64,000 nucleotides of DNA from Novosphingobium olei (GCF_012927405.1 NZ_JABBGM010000002.1:62001-126000), one strand, 5' to 3'. Counted from the stretch's first letter, positions 16,763-24,976 are shown. A program made the numbers and translations. Notes: generated from the letters alone by a model not told the origin.

Positions 16763-17965
16763 ATGACGCAGCGGGTTCTTGAACGTGGTCCAACGCTGGA
16801 GCGGCTTCGCGCGCTCAAGATGGCGCGCTCGACGCATGCCTACGTGCGCGGCAACACGCAGAAGTTCTACGAATGGCTTGCAAGTTCGCCCGCATCGTCG
16901 CACCTGCCCGAAGCGCCCGCGGTGTGGATCTGCGGGGATTGCCATCTGGGCAACCTGGGCCCGGTCGCCAGCACCGAAGGCGATGTCGACGTCATGATCC
17001 GCGATCTCGACCAGACGGTGATCGGCAACCCCGCGCATGACCTGATCCGGCTGGGACTGTCGCTGGCAACGGCGGCGCGCGGGTCGGACCTTCCGGGCGT
17101 GACCACCGCGCACATGATCGAGGCAATGGTCGTGGGCTATGACCACGCCCTGTCGCTGGGCGACGAGGACGAAACCCCCGAACCCAACGTCGTGCGCACG
17201 GTGCGCAGGCGGGCGCTCGGCCGGCGCTGGCGGCACCTTGCGCAGGAACGGCTGGGCGATGTCGATCTGCGCCTGCCGCGGGGCAGGAAGTTCTGGGCGC
17301 TGACCGATGCGGAACGCGCCGAGCTGGAACGCCTGTTCACCCGGCCCGAAGTGTGCGGCGCGATCCTGGCGCTGAAAGGGCGCGATGCCGACGATCGCGT
17401 CCGGCTGATCGATGCCGCCTATTGGCGCAAGGGCTGCAGTTCGCTGGGCAAGCTGCGCTACGCCGCGCTGGTTGCCATCGGCGGGTCGAAGAAGGACCCG
17501 GGCGGCTATGCGCTGATCGACCTGAAGGAGGCGGTTGCGACTGTCGCGCCGGTAACCGCCGCCGCCGCCGCGCGCATTCCTTCCGATCCGGCGGAGCGGG
17601 TGGTCGCCGGTGCCCGCGCGCTTTCGCCCAACCTTGGCGATCGCATGCTGGCAACGCGCGTGATGGACAAGCCGGTGGTGCTGCGCGAACTGATGCCGCA
17701 GGACCTGAAGTTGGAAGTGGACCAGTTCACGCGGGCAGAGGCGACGCGGGCGGCGCGCTATCTCGCCTATGTGGTCGGCGTCGCCCATGCCCGGCAGATG
17801 GACTTGGCTGAGCGGCGCGAATGGCGCCGTTCGCTGGCGCAGCGCGCGCGCAGCGAACTGGATGCGCCGTCATGGCTGTGGGACAGCGTGGTGGACCTCA
17901 CCGCCTCGCACGAGGCGGGCTATCTCGAACATTGCCGCCGCTACGCCCTGCTGGAAGCGGCCTGA
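16763..17965 (+). CDS. DUF2252 family protein
   Basis: A 400-residue DUF2252 protein, a family with a kinase-like fold but no established reaction. The conserved loop CGDCHLGNLG is at 57-66 and the acidic motif DLDQTVIGNPAHDL follows at 81-94, the pair resembling the catalytic and metal-binding loops of aminoglycoside-phosphotransferase-like kinases. ATG 16763 (or 16760) follows AAAGGTGG; a longer frame from 16712 has no ribosome site. It stands alone after the catabolic island, and convergent with the GGDEF/EAL gene. No function is assigned. Confidence 0.8.
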   Translation: MTQRVLERGPTLERLRALKMARSTHAYVRGNTQKFYEWLASSPASSHLPEAPAVWICGDCHLGNLGPVASTEGDVDVMIRDLDQTVIGNPAHDLIRLGLSLATAARGSDLPGVTTAHMIEAMVVGYDHALSLGDEDETPEPNVVRTVRRRALGRRWRHLAQERLGDVDLRLPRGRKFWALTDAERAELERLFTRPEVCGAILALKGRDADDRVRLIDAAYWRKGCSSLGKLRYAALVAIGGSKKDPGGYALIDLKEAVATVAPVTAAAAARIPSDPAERVVAGARALSPNLGDRMLATRVMDKPVVLRELMPQDLKLEVDQFTRAEATRAARYLAYVVGVAHARQMDLAERREWRRSLAQRARSELDAPSWLWDSVVDLTASHEAGYLEHCRRYALLEAA

Positions 17966-17990
17966 TACCACGGTCCGCGCACCTTGGTAT
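17965..17990. terminator. Inverted repeat between convergent genes
   Basis: ATACCACGG and CCTTGGTAT form a 9-bp stem with one mismatch and an 8-nt loop between the DUF2252 and GGDEF/EAL gene ends. No T tract, so terminator function is a weak inference. Confidence 0.35.
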
Positions 17991-17998
17991 GAGAACGG

Positions 17999-20347
17999 TC
18001 AGCCCGCTGCGCGCCTTGCTTCGCTTCCGTTCTGCACGGCGAGCAGGCGGGCAACGTCGCGGCCGGGAACGGGGCGGCTGATCAGGTAGCCCTGGATCAT
18101 GTCGCACCCTTCGCTGCGCAGCGTGTCGAGCCATTCCTGCGTTTCCACGCCTTCGGCCAGCGTTTCCATGTCGAGCGCATCGGCCAGCGTGGTGATCGCG
18201 CGGACGATGGCGCGGGCGCTGTCCCCTTCGCCCAGCGCGCGCACGAAGCTCTGGTCGATCTTGATCTTGTTGAACGGGAACGAGCGCAGATAGCTTAGCG
18301 AGGAATAGCCCGTGCCGAAATCGTCGAGCGCCACGCGCACGCCCAGCGCTTGCAGCGAATGGAGGATCTTGAGCGTCTTTTCGACATTGCCGATGAACAC
18401 GCTCTCGGTGATCTCAAGCTCCAGCCGGGCGGCGGGCAGGCCGGTCTGCGCCAGCGTCTGGGTGACGCAGGTGGCAAGGCCATCGGCGACGAGCTGGCGC
18501 GGCGAGATGTTGACCGCCACCGAGATGTCGTCGGGCCATTGCGCCGCCTGCCGGCAGGCTTCGCGCAGCGCCCATTCGCCCAGCTGGACGATCAGCCCGG
18601 ATTCCTCGGCGATGGGGATGAACACCGTAGGGCTGACCATCCCGTGTTCCTTGTGCGGCCAGCGCATCAGCGCTTCGAAGCCCTTCACCCGGTTCTGCGA
18701 GATCGAGAACAGCGGCTGGAAATAGAGCTCGAAGTCGCCATCGCGGATCGCGTGGCGCAAGTCGATCTCCATCCGGCGGCGGCGGCTCGCTTCGGCATCG
18801 AGCTCGGGCTCGAAGAAGTGGTAGGCGCCCTTGCCGTCGCTCTTGGCGCGATAGAGCGCAAGGTCGGCGCACTTGAGCAGCGCATCGGCGGTGTCGGCAT
18901 CCTGCGGGCCGATGGCAATGCCGACGCTGGCCGAAACCAAGATGCTGCGCCCGTCGATCACCATTTCGCGATTGAGCCCGGTTTCGAGCACGCGGGCCAG
19001 CGCGGTGCAGTCGCTCGCGGGATCGAGTCCGGGCAGCAGCAGGCCGAATTCGTCACCGCCGAAGCGGGCGACCATCGCATCGGGGAAGCGGTCCTGCAGC
19101 GCCAGCGCAACGGTGCGCAGCAGTTCATCGCCCACCGGGTGGCCCATCGCATCGTTGATCGCCTTGAAATCGTCGATGTCGATGAAGGCGACGAGCGTGC
19201 GGTGCTGGGCGTTCTGGCGCGCGACCGCGCGGTCCAGCTTTTCGATGAAGAAGCGGCGGTTGGGCAGGCCGGTCAGCACGTCGTGGAGCGAGGCGTGCAT
19301 GATCTGCTGTTCGCGCTCTTCCACCGCATCGACCATGCTGTTGAAGCTGAGCGCGAGCGAGCGCACTTCGGCTGCGCCTTCGACCCGGACCTTGGACACC
19401 GCGCCTTCGCCATAGGCGCGCGCGGCGTCCGCCAGCGAGCGCAAGGGGCGGGCGATCCCGCGCGACAGGCGGATCGCGGCGATGGCGCCGGCGATCAGGC
19501 CGATCATGCCGATCAGCGCCAGCACGATGCGCAGCATGGTGTAGCGGGCCATGGCCGCTTCGAGCGAATGGGCAAGGACAAGGCGCGGCGCGCTGCCGTC
19601 CTGCAGGCTGGCGACCGCAGACACGCGCACGAGCTTGCCGCCGCGACTGCCTTCGACTTCGGCGATGCGGCCGAGCGCGACGGCGCCGAGCCCGTTGCCG
19701 AGCTCCGCCCGATCGACCACGCGCGCTTCGACCGGGACGGCCGAAAGCCGCGCAAGCTGCGCCATGTCGGCCGGTCCCAGCGTCTTGGCGAGCACCAGCC
19801 ATCCGGCAAGGTCAGGCATCTCGATCGGCACGGCAGCGGCGAGCGCCTGCGCGCGGCCAAGGCGGATGACGCCGCGATCGGCCCCGTTTTCAAGCCGGTT
19901 GAGCAGCGCGGCGCCGTTGATCGGGTGCCCCGGGCCGGACGCGATCACGCTGCCGTCGAGCTGGACAATCGCCGCCTCGCTCGCCCCGGCGCGATCGCGC
20001 AGGCTCTGCAGCGCGGAAACGAGCGTGGGCGCATCGCCGGTGGCGAAGGCTTCGCGGAAGCCGAAGTCATGCGCGACGACTTCGCCTGAATCCGCCAGCT
20101 GCTTCTGCCGGGTGGCGATGATCTGGTCGAACACGCGGGCATTGGCGGCAAGGTCGCGCTCGGCGGTTTCCCGCGCGAAGCGGGCGATTCCGGAACTGGC
20201 GACGGCGATGGTCACCGCCATCACCACCGCGAGCAGGGCGACATAGAGCAGGGCGATGCGGCTGCCGAGCGTGCGCACGCGCAAGGCGACGAAGCCGCGC
20301 ACCGCGCGGACCAGCCTGTCTAGCGGCGAGCCCGCCCGCCGGTTCAC
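17999..20347 (-). CDS. Membrane c-di-GMP enzyme: sensor-HAMP-GGDEF-EAL
   Basis: A 782-residue inner-membrane signalling protein. Transmembrane segment 1 (IALLYVALLAVVMAVTIAVA) and segment 2 (IVLALIGMIGLIAGAIAAI) bracket a periplasmic sensor of about 250 residues; then come HAMP, diguanylate cyclase and phosphodiesterase domains. Both catalytic signatures are intact: GGDEF at 430-434 and EAL at 558-560, with DDFGTGYSS and KIDQSF, so it may make or degrade c-di-GMP. The GTG start at 20347 overlaps the stop of the upstream cupredoxin gene (GTGA), so the two are co-translated and the sensor domain may watch the same periplasmic event. Confidence 0.88.
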   Translation of the reverse strand: MNRRAGSPLDRLVRAVRGFVALRVRTLGSRIALLYVALLAVVMAVTIAVASSGIARFARETAERDLAANARVFDQIIATRQKQLADSGEVVAHDFGFREAFATGDAPTLVSALQSLRDRAGASEAAIVQLDGSVIASGPGHPINGAALLNRLENGADRGVIRLGRAQALAAAVPIEMPDLAGWLVLAKTLGPADMAQLARLSAVPVEARVVDRAELGNGLGAVALGRIAEVEGSRGGKLVRVSAVASLQDGSAPRLVLAHSLEAAMARYTMLRIVLALIGMIGLIAGAIAAIRLSRGIARPLRSLADAARAYGEGAVSKVRVEGAAEVRSLALSFNSMVDAVEEREQQIMHASLHDVLTGLPNRRFFIEKLDRAVARQNAQHRTLVAFIDIDDFKAINDAMGHPVGDELLRTVALALQDRFPDAMVARFGGDEFGLLLPGLDPASDCTALARVLETGLNREMVIDGRSILVSASVGIAIGPQDADTADALLKCADLALYRAKSDGKGAYHFFEPELDAEASRRRRMEIDLRHAIRDGDFELYFQPLFSISQNRVKGFEALMRWPHKEHGMVSPTVFIPIAEESGLIVQLGEWALREACRQAAQWPDDISVAVNISPRQLVADGLATCVTQTLAQTGLPAARLELEITESVFIGNVEKTLKILHSLQALGVRVALDDFGTGYSSLSYLRSFPFNKIKIDQSFVRALGEGDSARAIVRAITTLADALDMETLAEGVETQEWLDTLRSEGCDMIQGYLISRPVPGRDVARLLAVQNGSEARRAAG

Positions 20348-21000
20348 GCGCCGTTGTCCGGCCGCACCGCCACGGCAATGCGGGCGCGCTTGCCCGGATC
20401 GAGCACCAGCTTGCCGCGCCATTCGCCGTTTGCCCCGCGGATGCGCGGGTGCCACACGACGATGTCGTAGCTGCCGTGGGCCAGGCCATCGATGCTGGCA
20501 AGGCCGTTGAGATCGCTGCGCGCGGCATAGGGCGTGTCGGTCACTCGGATATAGCCGCGCATCTTGTCGTGGATGTTGCAGCCAAGCGCGATCGTGCCGG
20601 CGATGCGGAACTGCTGCGTGCGCGTCTGGTCCTGCCCGTACAGGTCGATGCGGAACGGGCCGGGCTTCGAAAAGCTGTAGATCGAGTGGCGCACGGTGTC
20701 GAAGTTGGGGAAGGCGACCACCGCGCCCTGCGGCACGATCAGCGTGCCGGGAACGAAGGTCTGGTTCTTCTGCGCCATCGCGTTGCGCCACGGGAAGGAC
20801 GGGCGGCGGGTGTCGCCGGCGGGGGGCCTGATCTCGATCACCGCATCGCGCAGCGGCATTCCGGCCTGGTCCACCACCTGCACCGGCAGCGTCGCGAGCG
20901 GGGCGGCCGAGGCCAGCAGCGGTGCGGCAAGCAGCATGCCGATAAGGGCGCAGCGACGGGGGGCGGTGCGGACGAATCGGATATTGGACGAGGGGCGCAT
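20344..21000 (-). CDS. Secreted cupredoxin-like protein (methylamine-utilisation type)
   Basis: A 218-residue exported protein: signal peptide (LIGMLLAAPLLASAAP), a carboxypeptidase-regulatory-like strand region and a cupredoxin core. A type-1 copper site is legible as His105 (VRHS), Cys141, His144 and Met147 in GCNIHDKM. Homologues are usually labelled methylamine utilisation protein from context elsewhere, but no methylamine genes are here. It is the first gene of a two-gene operon with the c-di-GMP enzyme and is divergent from DUF3034 and globin genes. A role in periplasmic copper or redox sensing is inferred, not shown. Confidence 0.75.
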   Translation of the reverse strand: MRPSSNIRFVRTAPRRCALIGMLLAAPLLASAAPLATLPVQVVDQAGMPLRDAVIEIRPPAGDTRRPSFPWRNAMAQKNQTFVPGTLIVPQGAVVAFPNFDTVRHSIYSFSKPGPFRIDLYGQDQTRTQQFRIAGTIALGCNIHDKMRGYIRVTDTPYAARSDLNGLASIDGLAHGSYDIVVWHPRIRGANGEWRGKLVLDPGKRARIAVAVRPDNGA

Positions 21001-21022
21001 GGCGCTTCGATTGACCGAAAAC

Positions 21023-21075
21023 TCCTAAGAAACTCGAAACCGATCCGGATGCATGCTTTAGAAATTCCTAAGAAA
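21023..21075. repeat. Direct repeat TCCTAAGAAA in divergent promoter
   Basis: The decamer TCCTAAGAAA occurs at 21023-21032 and 21066-21075, 43 bp apart (about four helical turns), in an AT-rich gap between the cupredoxin and DUF3034 genes. Such spacing fits a regulator binding on one DNA face. Confidence 0.5.
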
Positions 21076-21121
21076 TTCTGGTTAATTCCATCCGAACTCT
21101 TTCGAATTCGGTGCGATCTTC

Positions 21122-22048
21122 GTGACCCCTTTCATGCTCAACCCTTCATCCGGCGCATCCGCCCGGACCCGCCGCCGCCTGGCCGTCGCCGGCGCTGCCG
21201 TCGCCGCCGCGCTGCTGGCTGGCGCCACGCCCGCCCAGGCCGACCCGCTGCTCGATGGCGACAAGCTGATCCTGACCAACGGCATTGCCTCGATCGAAGG
21301 GGCGAGCGGGGGCGGGTTGGCCAGCTGGTCAACCATCGCGGGGATGGAAACCGATCGCGGCATCGGTCTGTCCGCCCATGTCACCGGCATCGCGCTGCCC
21401 GACTATGGCTGGGAAAGCCACGGCGTTGCGGTGGGCATCCGTGACCGCGTAGAGCTGTCCTATGCCCGGCAGAACTTCGACACGCGCAAGGTGGGCGCGG
21501 CGCTGGGGCTGGGCGAGGGCTTCCGCTTCAATCAGGACATCTTCGGCGCCAAGCTGCGCCTTATCGGCGATACCGTCTACGGATCGCCGTGGCTGCCGCA
21601 GATCAGCATCGGGGTGCAGCACAAGCGCAGCCTCGACGGCGCGATCGTCCGCGCGGTGGGCGCGAAATCCGCCAGCGGCACCGACTTCAGCGCCAGCGCG
21701 ACCAAGCTGATCCTGTCGAAAAGCGTGCTGGTCAACGCAACCGCGCGGTGGACCAGTGCCAACCAGTTCGGCCTGCTCGGCTTCGGCGGGCCCAAGGGCA
21801 GTGCGCGCACGCTGCAGTTCGAAGGCTCGCTCGCCTACATGCTCACCTCGCGCCTCGTCGTCGGCGGGGAAGTGCGCACGCGGCCCGACAACCTGGGCAT
21901 CGCGCGCGAGGACGATGCGCACGACCTGTTCGTGGCCTGGGCGTTCGATCGCCACGCCACGGTGACCGCCGCCTATGTCGATGTCGGCTCGGTGGCGACC
22001 TTCGATGGGCAGCGCGGCGCGCTCGTCTCGCTCCAGCTGGCATTCTGA
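21122..22048 (+). CDS. DUF3034 family exported protein
   Basis: A 308-residue DUF3034 protein. A long signal peptide (LAVAGAAVAAALLAGATPAQA, cleaved before DPLL) is followed by the family's opening DGDKLILTNGIASIEG and alternating short beta strands ending in LVSLQLAF, which suggests an outer-membrane or periplasmic beta barrel. The function is not known. The start is uncertain: GTG 21122 or ATG 21134, neither with a clear ribosome site. It is 11 bp upstream of the exported globin gene and divergent from the cupredoxin/GGDEF-EAL operon. Confidence 0.75.
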   Translation: MTPFMLNPSSGASARTRRRLAVAGAAVAAALLAGATPAQADPLLDGDKLILTNGIASIEGASGGGLASWSTIAGMETDRGIGLSAHVTGIALPDYGWESHGVAVGIRDRVELSYARQNFDTRKVGAALGLGEGFRFNQDIFGAKLRLIGDTVYGSPWLPQISIGVQHKRSLDGAIVRAVGAKSASGTDFSASATKLILSKSVLVNATARWTSANQFGLLGFGGPKGSARTLQFEGSLAYMLTSRLVVGGEVRTRPDNLGIAREDDAHDLFVAWAFDRHATVTAAYVDVGSVATFDGQRGALVSLQLAF

Positions 22049-22059
22049 AGGACTTGCCC

Positions 22060-22635
22060 GTGTCTGTGCTTCTCGCTCTCGCTCTCGTTGCCGCCGATCC
22101 TGCCACTTCCGAACCCGCTGCGCCGCCGCCCGAATCCGCCGCGCAGGAAGAGCCCGGCGCGGTCGACTGGGCCAAGGAATTCGGGGTCGCCAAGAAGGTG
22201 CCCGATCCCGTGACCGGCGAACTTCCGGTCGATCCCTATACCCAGGCCCCTGCCAATTCCGGGGCCACCCCCTTTGCCGGCGCGCGCATGGCCGAGGCGT
22301 TCGGCGGGCAGGCGGGCATCCGCCGCATCGTGGGCCGCTTCGTCGATCTCAACATCGCCGATCCGCGCATTGCCGACATCTTCAAGAACCACGACATGAT
22401 CCGCCTGCGCCGCACGCTGTTCGAACAGTTCTGCTACCTGCTCGATGCCGGCTGCACCTATTCCGGGCGCGACATGAAGAGTTCGCACAAGGGGCTGGGC
22501 GTGACGCGCGGCAACATGAACGCGCTGGTCGAAAACCTGCAGCGCGCGATGCGCGAGAGCAAGGTGCCCTTCGCCGCGCAGAACCGCCTGCTCGCCAAGC
22601 TGGCGCCGATGGACAAGGACGTCGTCGAGCGCTGA
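22060..22635 (+). CDS. Exported group 1 truncated hemoglobin
   Basis: A 191-residue protein with an N-terminal export segment (SVLLALALVAA), an acidic Pro-rich spacer to about residue 70, and a group 1 truncated-globin domain from about 76. Proximal His143 lies in MKSSHKGLGVT. The place usually held by the B10 Tyr (FY in most group 1 globins) reads Phe-Val (94-95), so the distal pocket is atypical. The GTG start at 22060 is 7 nt after AAGGA. Follows DUF3034 by 11 bp, so the two form an operon. It probably binds O2, NO or another ligand outside the cytoplasm; its partner is unknown. Confidence 0.8.
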   Translation: MSVLLALALVAADPATSEPAAPPPESAAQEEPGAVDWAKEFGVAKKVPDPVTGELPVDPYTQAPANSGATPFAGARMAEAFGGQAGIRRIVGRFVDLNIADPRIADIFKNHDMIRLRRTLFEQFCYLLDAGCTYSGRDMKSSHKGLGVTRGNMNALVENLQRAMRESKVPFAAQNRLLAKLAPMDKDVVER

Positions 22636-22663
22636 GCCGCGCAGGCGCCGGTAGCGGCGGAAA

Positions 22664-22682
22664 GTCTATTTAAACGATAGAC
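22664..22682. promoter_or_regulatory. Inverted repeat GTCTAT-N7-ATAGAC before sulfatase
   Basis: A perfect 6-bp-arm inverted repeat about 83 bp upstream of the sulfatase start, in the AT-rich part of the gap. Probably a repressor site. Its outer spacing differs by 2 bp from the island's ATCTA-N7-TAGAT, so it is kept separate. Confidence 0.5.
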
Positions 22683-22765
22683 AAAATCGCGAGAGCGGAT
22701 ATCAGTCCGTCCCGACGCGCCCCACGCGACCACGCGCGGGCGGCTTGCTTTCAGGGATTACGGAC

Positions 22766-24196
22766 ATGACCGATATCGCCGCTTCGCGCGGGGTGACCCG
22801 CCGTGCCGCGCTGGCCGGGGCCGCCGCTGCCGCAACCTCGCTCGCGCTTTCGCCCGCCGCTTCGGCCGCAAGCCCGCCCGCGCGGCGGCCCAACGTGCTG
22901 TACATCATGGCCGACGACCTCGGTTATGCCGACCTGTCGTGCTATGGCCGGCGCGATTACCATACCCCGGTGCTCGATGCGCTGGCGGCGCAGGGCATCC
23001 GCTTTACCCAGGCCTATGCCAACAGCGCGGTGTGCACCGCGACGCGGGTGGCGCTGATCACCGGGCGGTACCAGTACCGACTGCCGATCGGGCTGGAGGA
23101 GCCGCTCGCCAACCGCCAGAACATCGGCCTGCCGCCCAGCCATCCGACGCTGCCGTCGCTGCTGGCCAAGGCAGGCTATCGCACGTCGCTGGTGGGCAAG
23201 TGGCACCTGGGCAGCCTGCCCGATTTCGATCCGCTGAAAAGCGGGTACCAGCACTTCTATGGCCTGCGCGGCGGCGGGGTGGATTACTACACCCACGCAA
23301 CAAACGCGGGCACGCCCGACCTTTGGGACGGCGGCACTCCGCTCGACCAGGCGGGCTACATGACCGACCTGCTGGGCGATCGCGCGGTGGCCGAGGTGCG
23401 GGCGGGCGCGAAGGAGGGCAAGCCCTGGTTCCTCAGCCTGCATTTCACCGCGCCGCACTGGCCGTGGGAAGCGCCGGGCGACGAGGCCGAATCCGCGCGC
23501 ATCGCCGCGAAGAAGGACCCGCAGGCGCTGTTCGACTTCGATGGCGGTTCGCTGGCGACCTATGCCGCGATGGTGCGGCGGATGGACGAACAGATCGGCC
23601 GCGTGCTGGCCGCGCTCGATGCCACGGGCCAGGCCGACAACACCATCGTGGTGTTCACCAGCGACAACGGCGGCGAACGCTTTGCCGACACCTACCCCTT
23701 CACCGGGCGCAAGACCGAACTGCTCGAAGGCGGCTTGCGCATTCCCGCGATCGTGCGCTGGCCGGGCGTGGCAAGGCCCGGTGCGACGAGCGCGCAGCAG
23801 ATCATCACGATGGACTGGCTGCCGACCTTCCTGGCGGCTGCCGGTACCGCGCCCGCGCCCGGCGTGCCGAGCGATGGCATCGACATCCGCGCGGCGCTGA
23901 CCGGCGGCACCCTGCCCGAACGCACGCTGTTCTGGCGCTACAAGAACCACGCGCAGCAGGCGGCGCGGCGCGGGCGGTACAAGTACCTGAAGATCAACGA
24001 CAATACCTTCCTGTTCGATGTCGAGGCCGATCCGCAGGAGCGCGCCAACCTGAAGGACCGGGAGCCCGAGGTCTATCGCGCGCTGGTGAACGAGTGGAAG
24101 GCGTGGGACGCGACGATGCTGCCGCTCGACCCGGCTTCGCAGACGCACGGCTTCCTGCCGGGCGACCTGGCGGATCATTACGTCGCGAAGGAGTGA
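22766..24196 (+). CDS. Tat-exported arylsulfatase-type sulfatase
   Basis: A 476-residue S1-type sulfatase hydrolysing a sulfate ester, probably in the periplasm. It begins with a twin-arginine signal (TRRAALAG then Ala-rich to ASAAS). Metal-binding Asp50/Asp51 lie in IMADDLG, and the formylglycine site is Cys90 in CTATR, the CxAxR form in place of CxPxR. Other expected elements are VGKWHLG and FTSDNGG. The fold-completing C-terminus (YLKINDNTFLFDVEADPQE) is present. ATG 22766 follows CAGGGA. No maturase gene is adjacent. Substrate unknown. Confidence 0.9.
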   Translation: MTDIAASRGVTRRAALAGAAAAATSLALSPAASAASPPARRPNVLYIMADDLGYADLSCYGRRDYHTPVLDALAAQGIRFTQAYANSAVCTATRVALITGRYQYRLPIGLEEPLANRQNIGLPPSHPTLPSLLAKAGYRTSLVGKWHLGSLPDFDPLKSGYQHFYGLRGGGVDYYTHATNAGTPDLWDGGTPLDQAGYMTDLLGDRAVAEVRAGAKEGKPWFLSLHFTAPHWPWEAPGDEAESARIAAKKDPQALFDFDGGSLATYAAMVRRMDEQIGRVLAALDATGQADNTIVVFTSDNGGERFADTYPFTGRKTELLEGGLRIPAIVRWPGVARPGATSAQQIITMDWLPTFLAAAGTAPAPGVPSDGIDIRAALTGGTLPERTLFWRYKNHAQQAARRGRYKYLKINDNTFLFDVEADPQERANLKDREPEVYRALVNEWKAWDATMLPLDPASQTHGFLPGDLADHYVAKE

Positions 24197-24237
24197 CCGG
24201 GCGGCGGGCACGCCGCCTTATCCGGCGGCGAGCCCGG
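24197..24237. terminator. GC-rich branched hairpin after sulfatase
   Basis: CCGGGC (24197-24202) pairs with GCCCGG (24232-24237) and encloses a second GGCGG/CCGCC stem, directly after the sulfatase stop. No T tract. Possible transcript end. Confidence 0.35.
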
Positions 24238-24283
24238 ACGATAACGCCGTTGGGAAGTATACGGACCTGCGCGACCGGCGCGG

Positions 24284-24779
24284 GCGCCATGCATGGCGCT
24301 TGCGCGTGGGAGGGCAAGAGGAACGCTGTGGCGAGTGGCCGGCGGGGCGTTGGCTATCCCGGATCGGCTCAGCCTGAATTCGGACGGGGGCTCGAAACCC
24401 GGGCGGCGGCTCGCAAGGCGGCCCGGTCCGTAGCGATAAGTCCCTGAAGGATCAGCCCGGACGGCCTCGATCGGCGCTAGGGCCATCTTGGCAGGTCATG
24501 GGGCACTGTGACTTCAGGGAGGCGCATACACGCGGTTGAACCACCGCACCACATCCGCCCGTCCGTTGCAGTGGCGTTGGGTTGCCCTGAGGGACTTGGG
24601 GCTTAACGCCCTCGCTGCCGTATCCCCCGAAAGGAATGCGGCTCCCGCAGCGCCGACCCGCGCCGGTCGCGTCGGGCCTTTCCCAGCGTGGAGATTGGCC
24701 CGAAGGAGCGAAGAGCAAGCCGGCCATGCCGCTCCCGGTCCGTGGGCGGGTGTATAACCTATATGGTACGTTTTGTCAA
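24284..24779 (-). ncRNA. Candidate structured RNA with consensus promoter (gene-free stretch)
   Basis: The gap 24197-25199 has no convincing gene. On the minus strand it holds TTGACA (24774-24779), a 17-bp spacer and TATACA (24751-24756), a near-perfect sigma-70 promoter and unusually strong for this genome. Transcription would start near 24745 and run through about 450 bp with many short stems (for example a GGGGCTTAACGCCC stem near 24599 and the 16-bp palindrome GCGCCATGCATGGCGC at 24284-24299). No match to tmRNA, RNase P, SRP or 6S RNA was recognised by eye. The 3' end is a guess. Confidence 0.35.
24774..24779 (-). promoter_or_regulatory. Consensus -35 box (TTGACA) of candidate RNA promoter
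   Basis: TTGACA on the minus strand, 17 bp from TATACA at 24751-24756. See the candidate RNA entry. Confidence 0.5.
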
Positions 24780-24813
24780 GGTTGGGGTGGGAAGGCCAAA
24801 GAAAAGGACAGAT

Positions 24814-24834
24814 GCGAGGGGGTCACCCCCTCGC
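24814..24834. repeat. GC-rich hairpin in the intergenic region
   Basis: GCGAGGGGG, loop TCA, CCCCCTCGC: a perfect 9-bp stem upstream of the candidate minus-strand promoter. It could end a transcript coming from either side, or be a dispersed repeat. Confidence 0.45.
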
Positions 24835-24920
24835 GCTCCCGGGACGTCTTCCGGCGCGTTCGTTGCGCTGTGGGGCGGTGTTGCGTTCGATCTCGCTGTT
24901 GCGCTTGAAGGACAAGGGCA

Positions 24921-24941
24921 GCCCTTCGACAGGCTCAGGGC
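24921..24941. repeat. Interspersed repeat, CCTTCGACAGGCTCAGG family
   Basis: A 21-bp imperfect palindrome with core CCTTCGACAGGCTCAGG. Further copies are at 25095-25115, 38174-38194, 38301-38321 and 38368-38388; all are in gene-free DNA. Confidence 0.7.
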
Positions 24942-24976
24942 AGGCGGTGTGGGGTAGGGGGTGTTCGTTCCTCAAC

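Noticed and set aside
18350..20089. A 579-codon plus-strand frame opposite the GGDEF-EAL gene
   Set aside because: Shadow; the minus strand encodes intact GGDEF and EAL motifs.
22664..22682. Treating the sulfatase palindrome as a sixth site of the island's regulon
   Set aside because: The distance between the TCTA and TAGA half-sites is 9 bp against 7 bp in the island sites, so the same dimer is unlikely to bind both.
24452..24727. A 91-codon minus-strand frame inside the gene-free region
   Set aside because: No ribosome site, no family likeness. It lies within the candidate structured RNA and is better explained as chance.
24197..24790. tmRNA (including the permuted alphaproteobacterial form), RNase P RNA and SRP RNA
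   Set aside because: Searched by eye for the tag coding start, the TTCGAATC/CCA acceptor, GAGGAAAGTCC and GGAAGG loop motifs; none was found.
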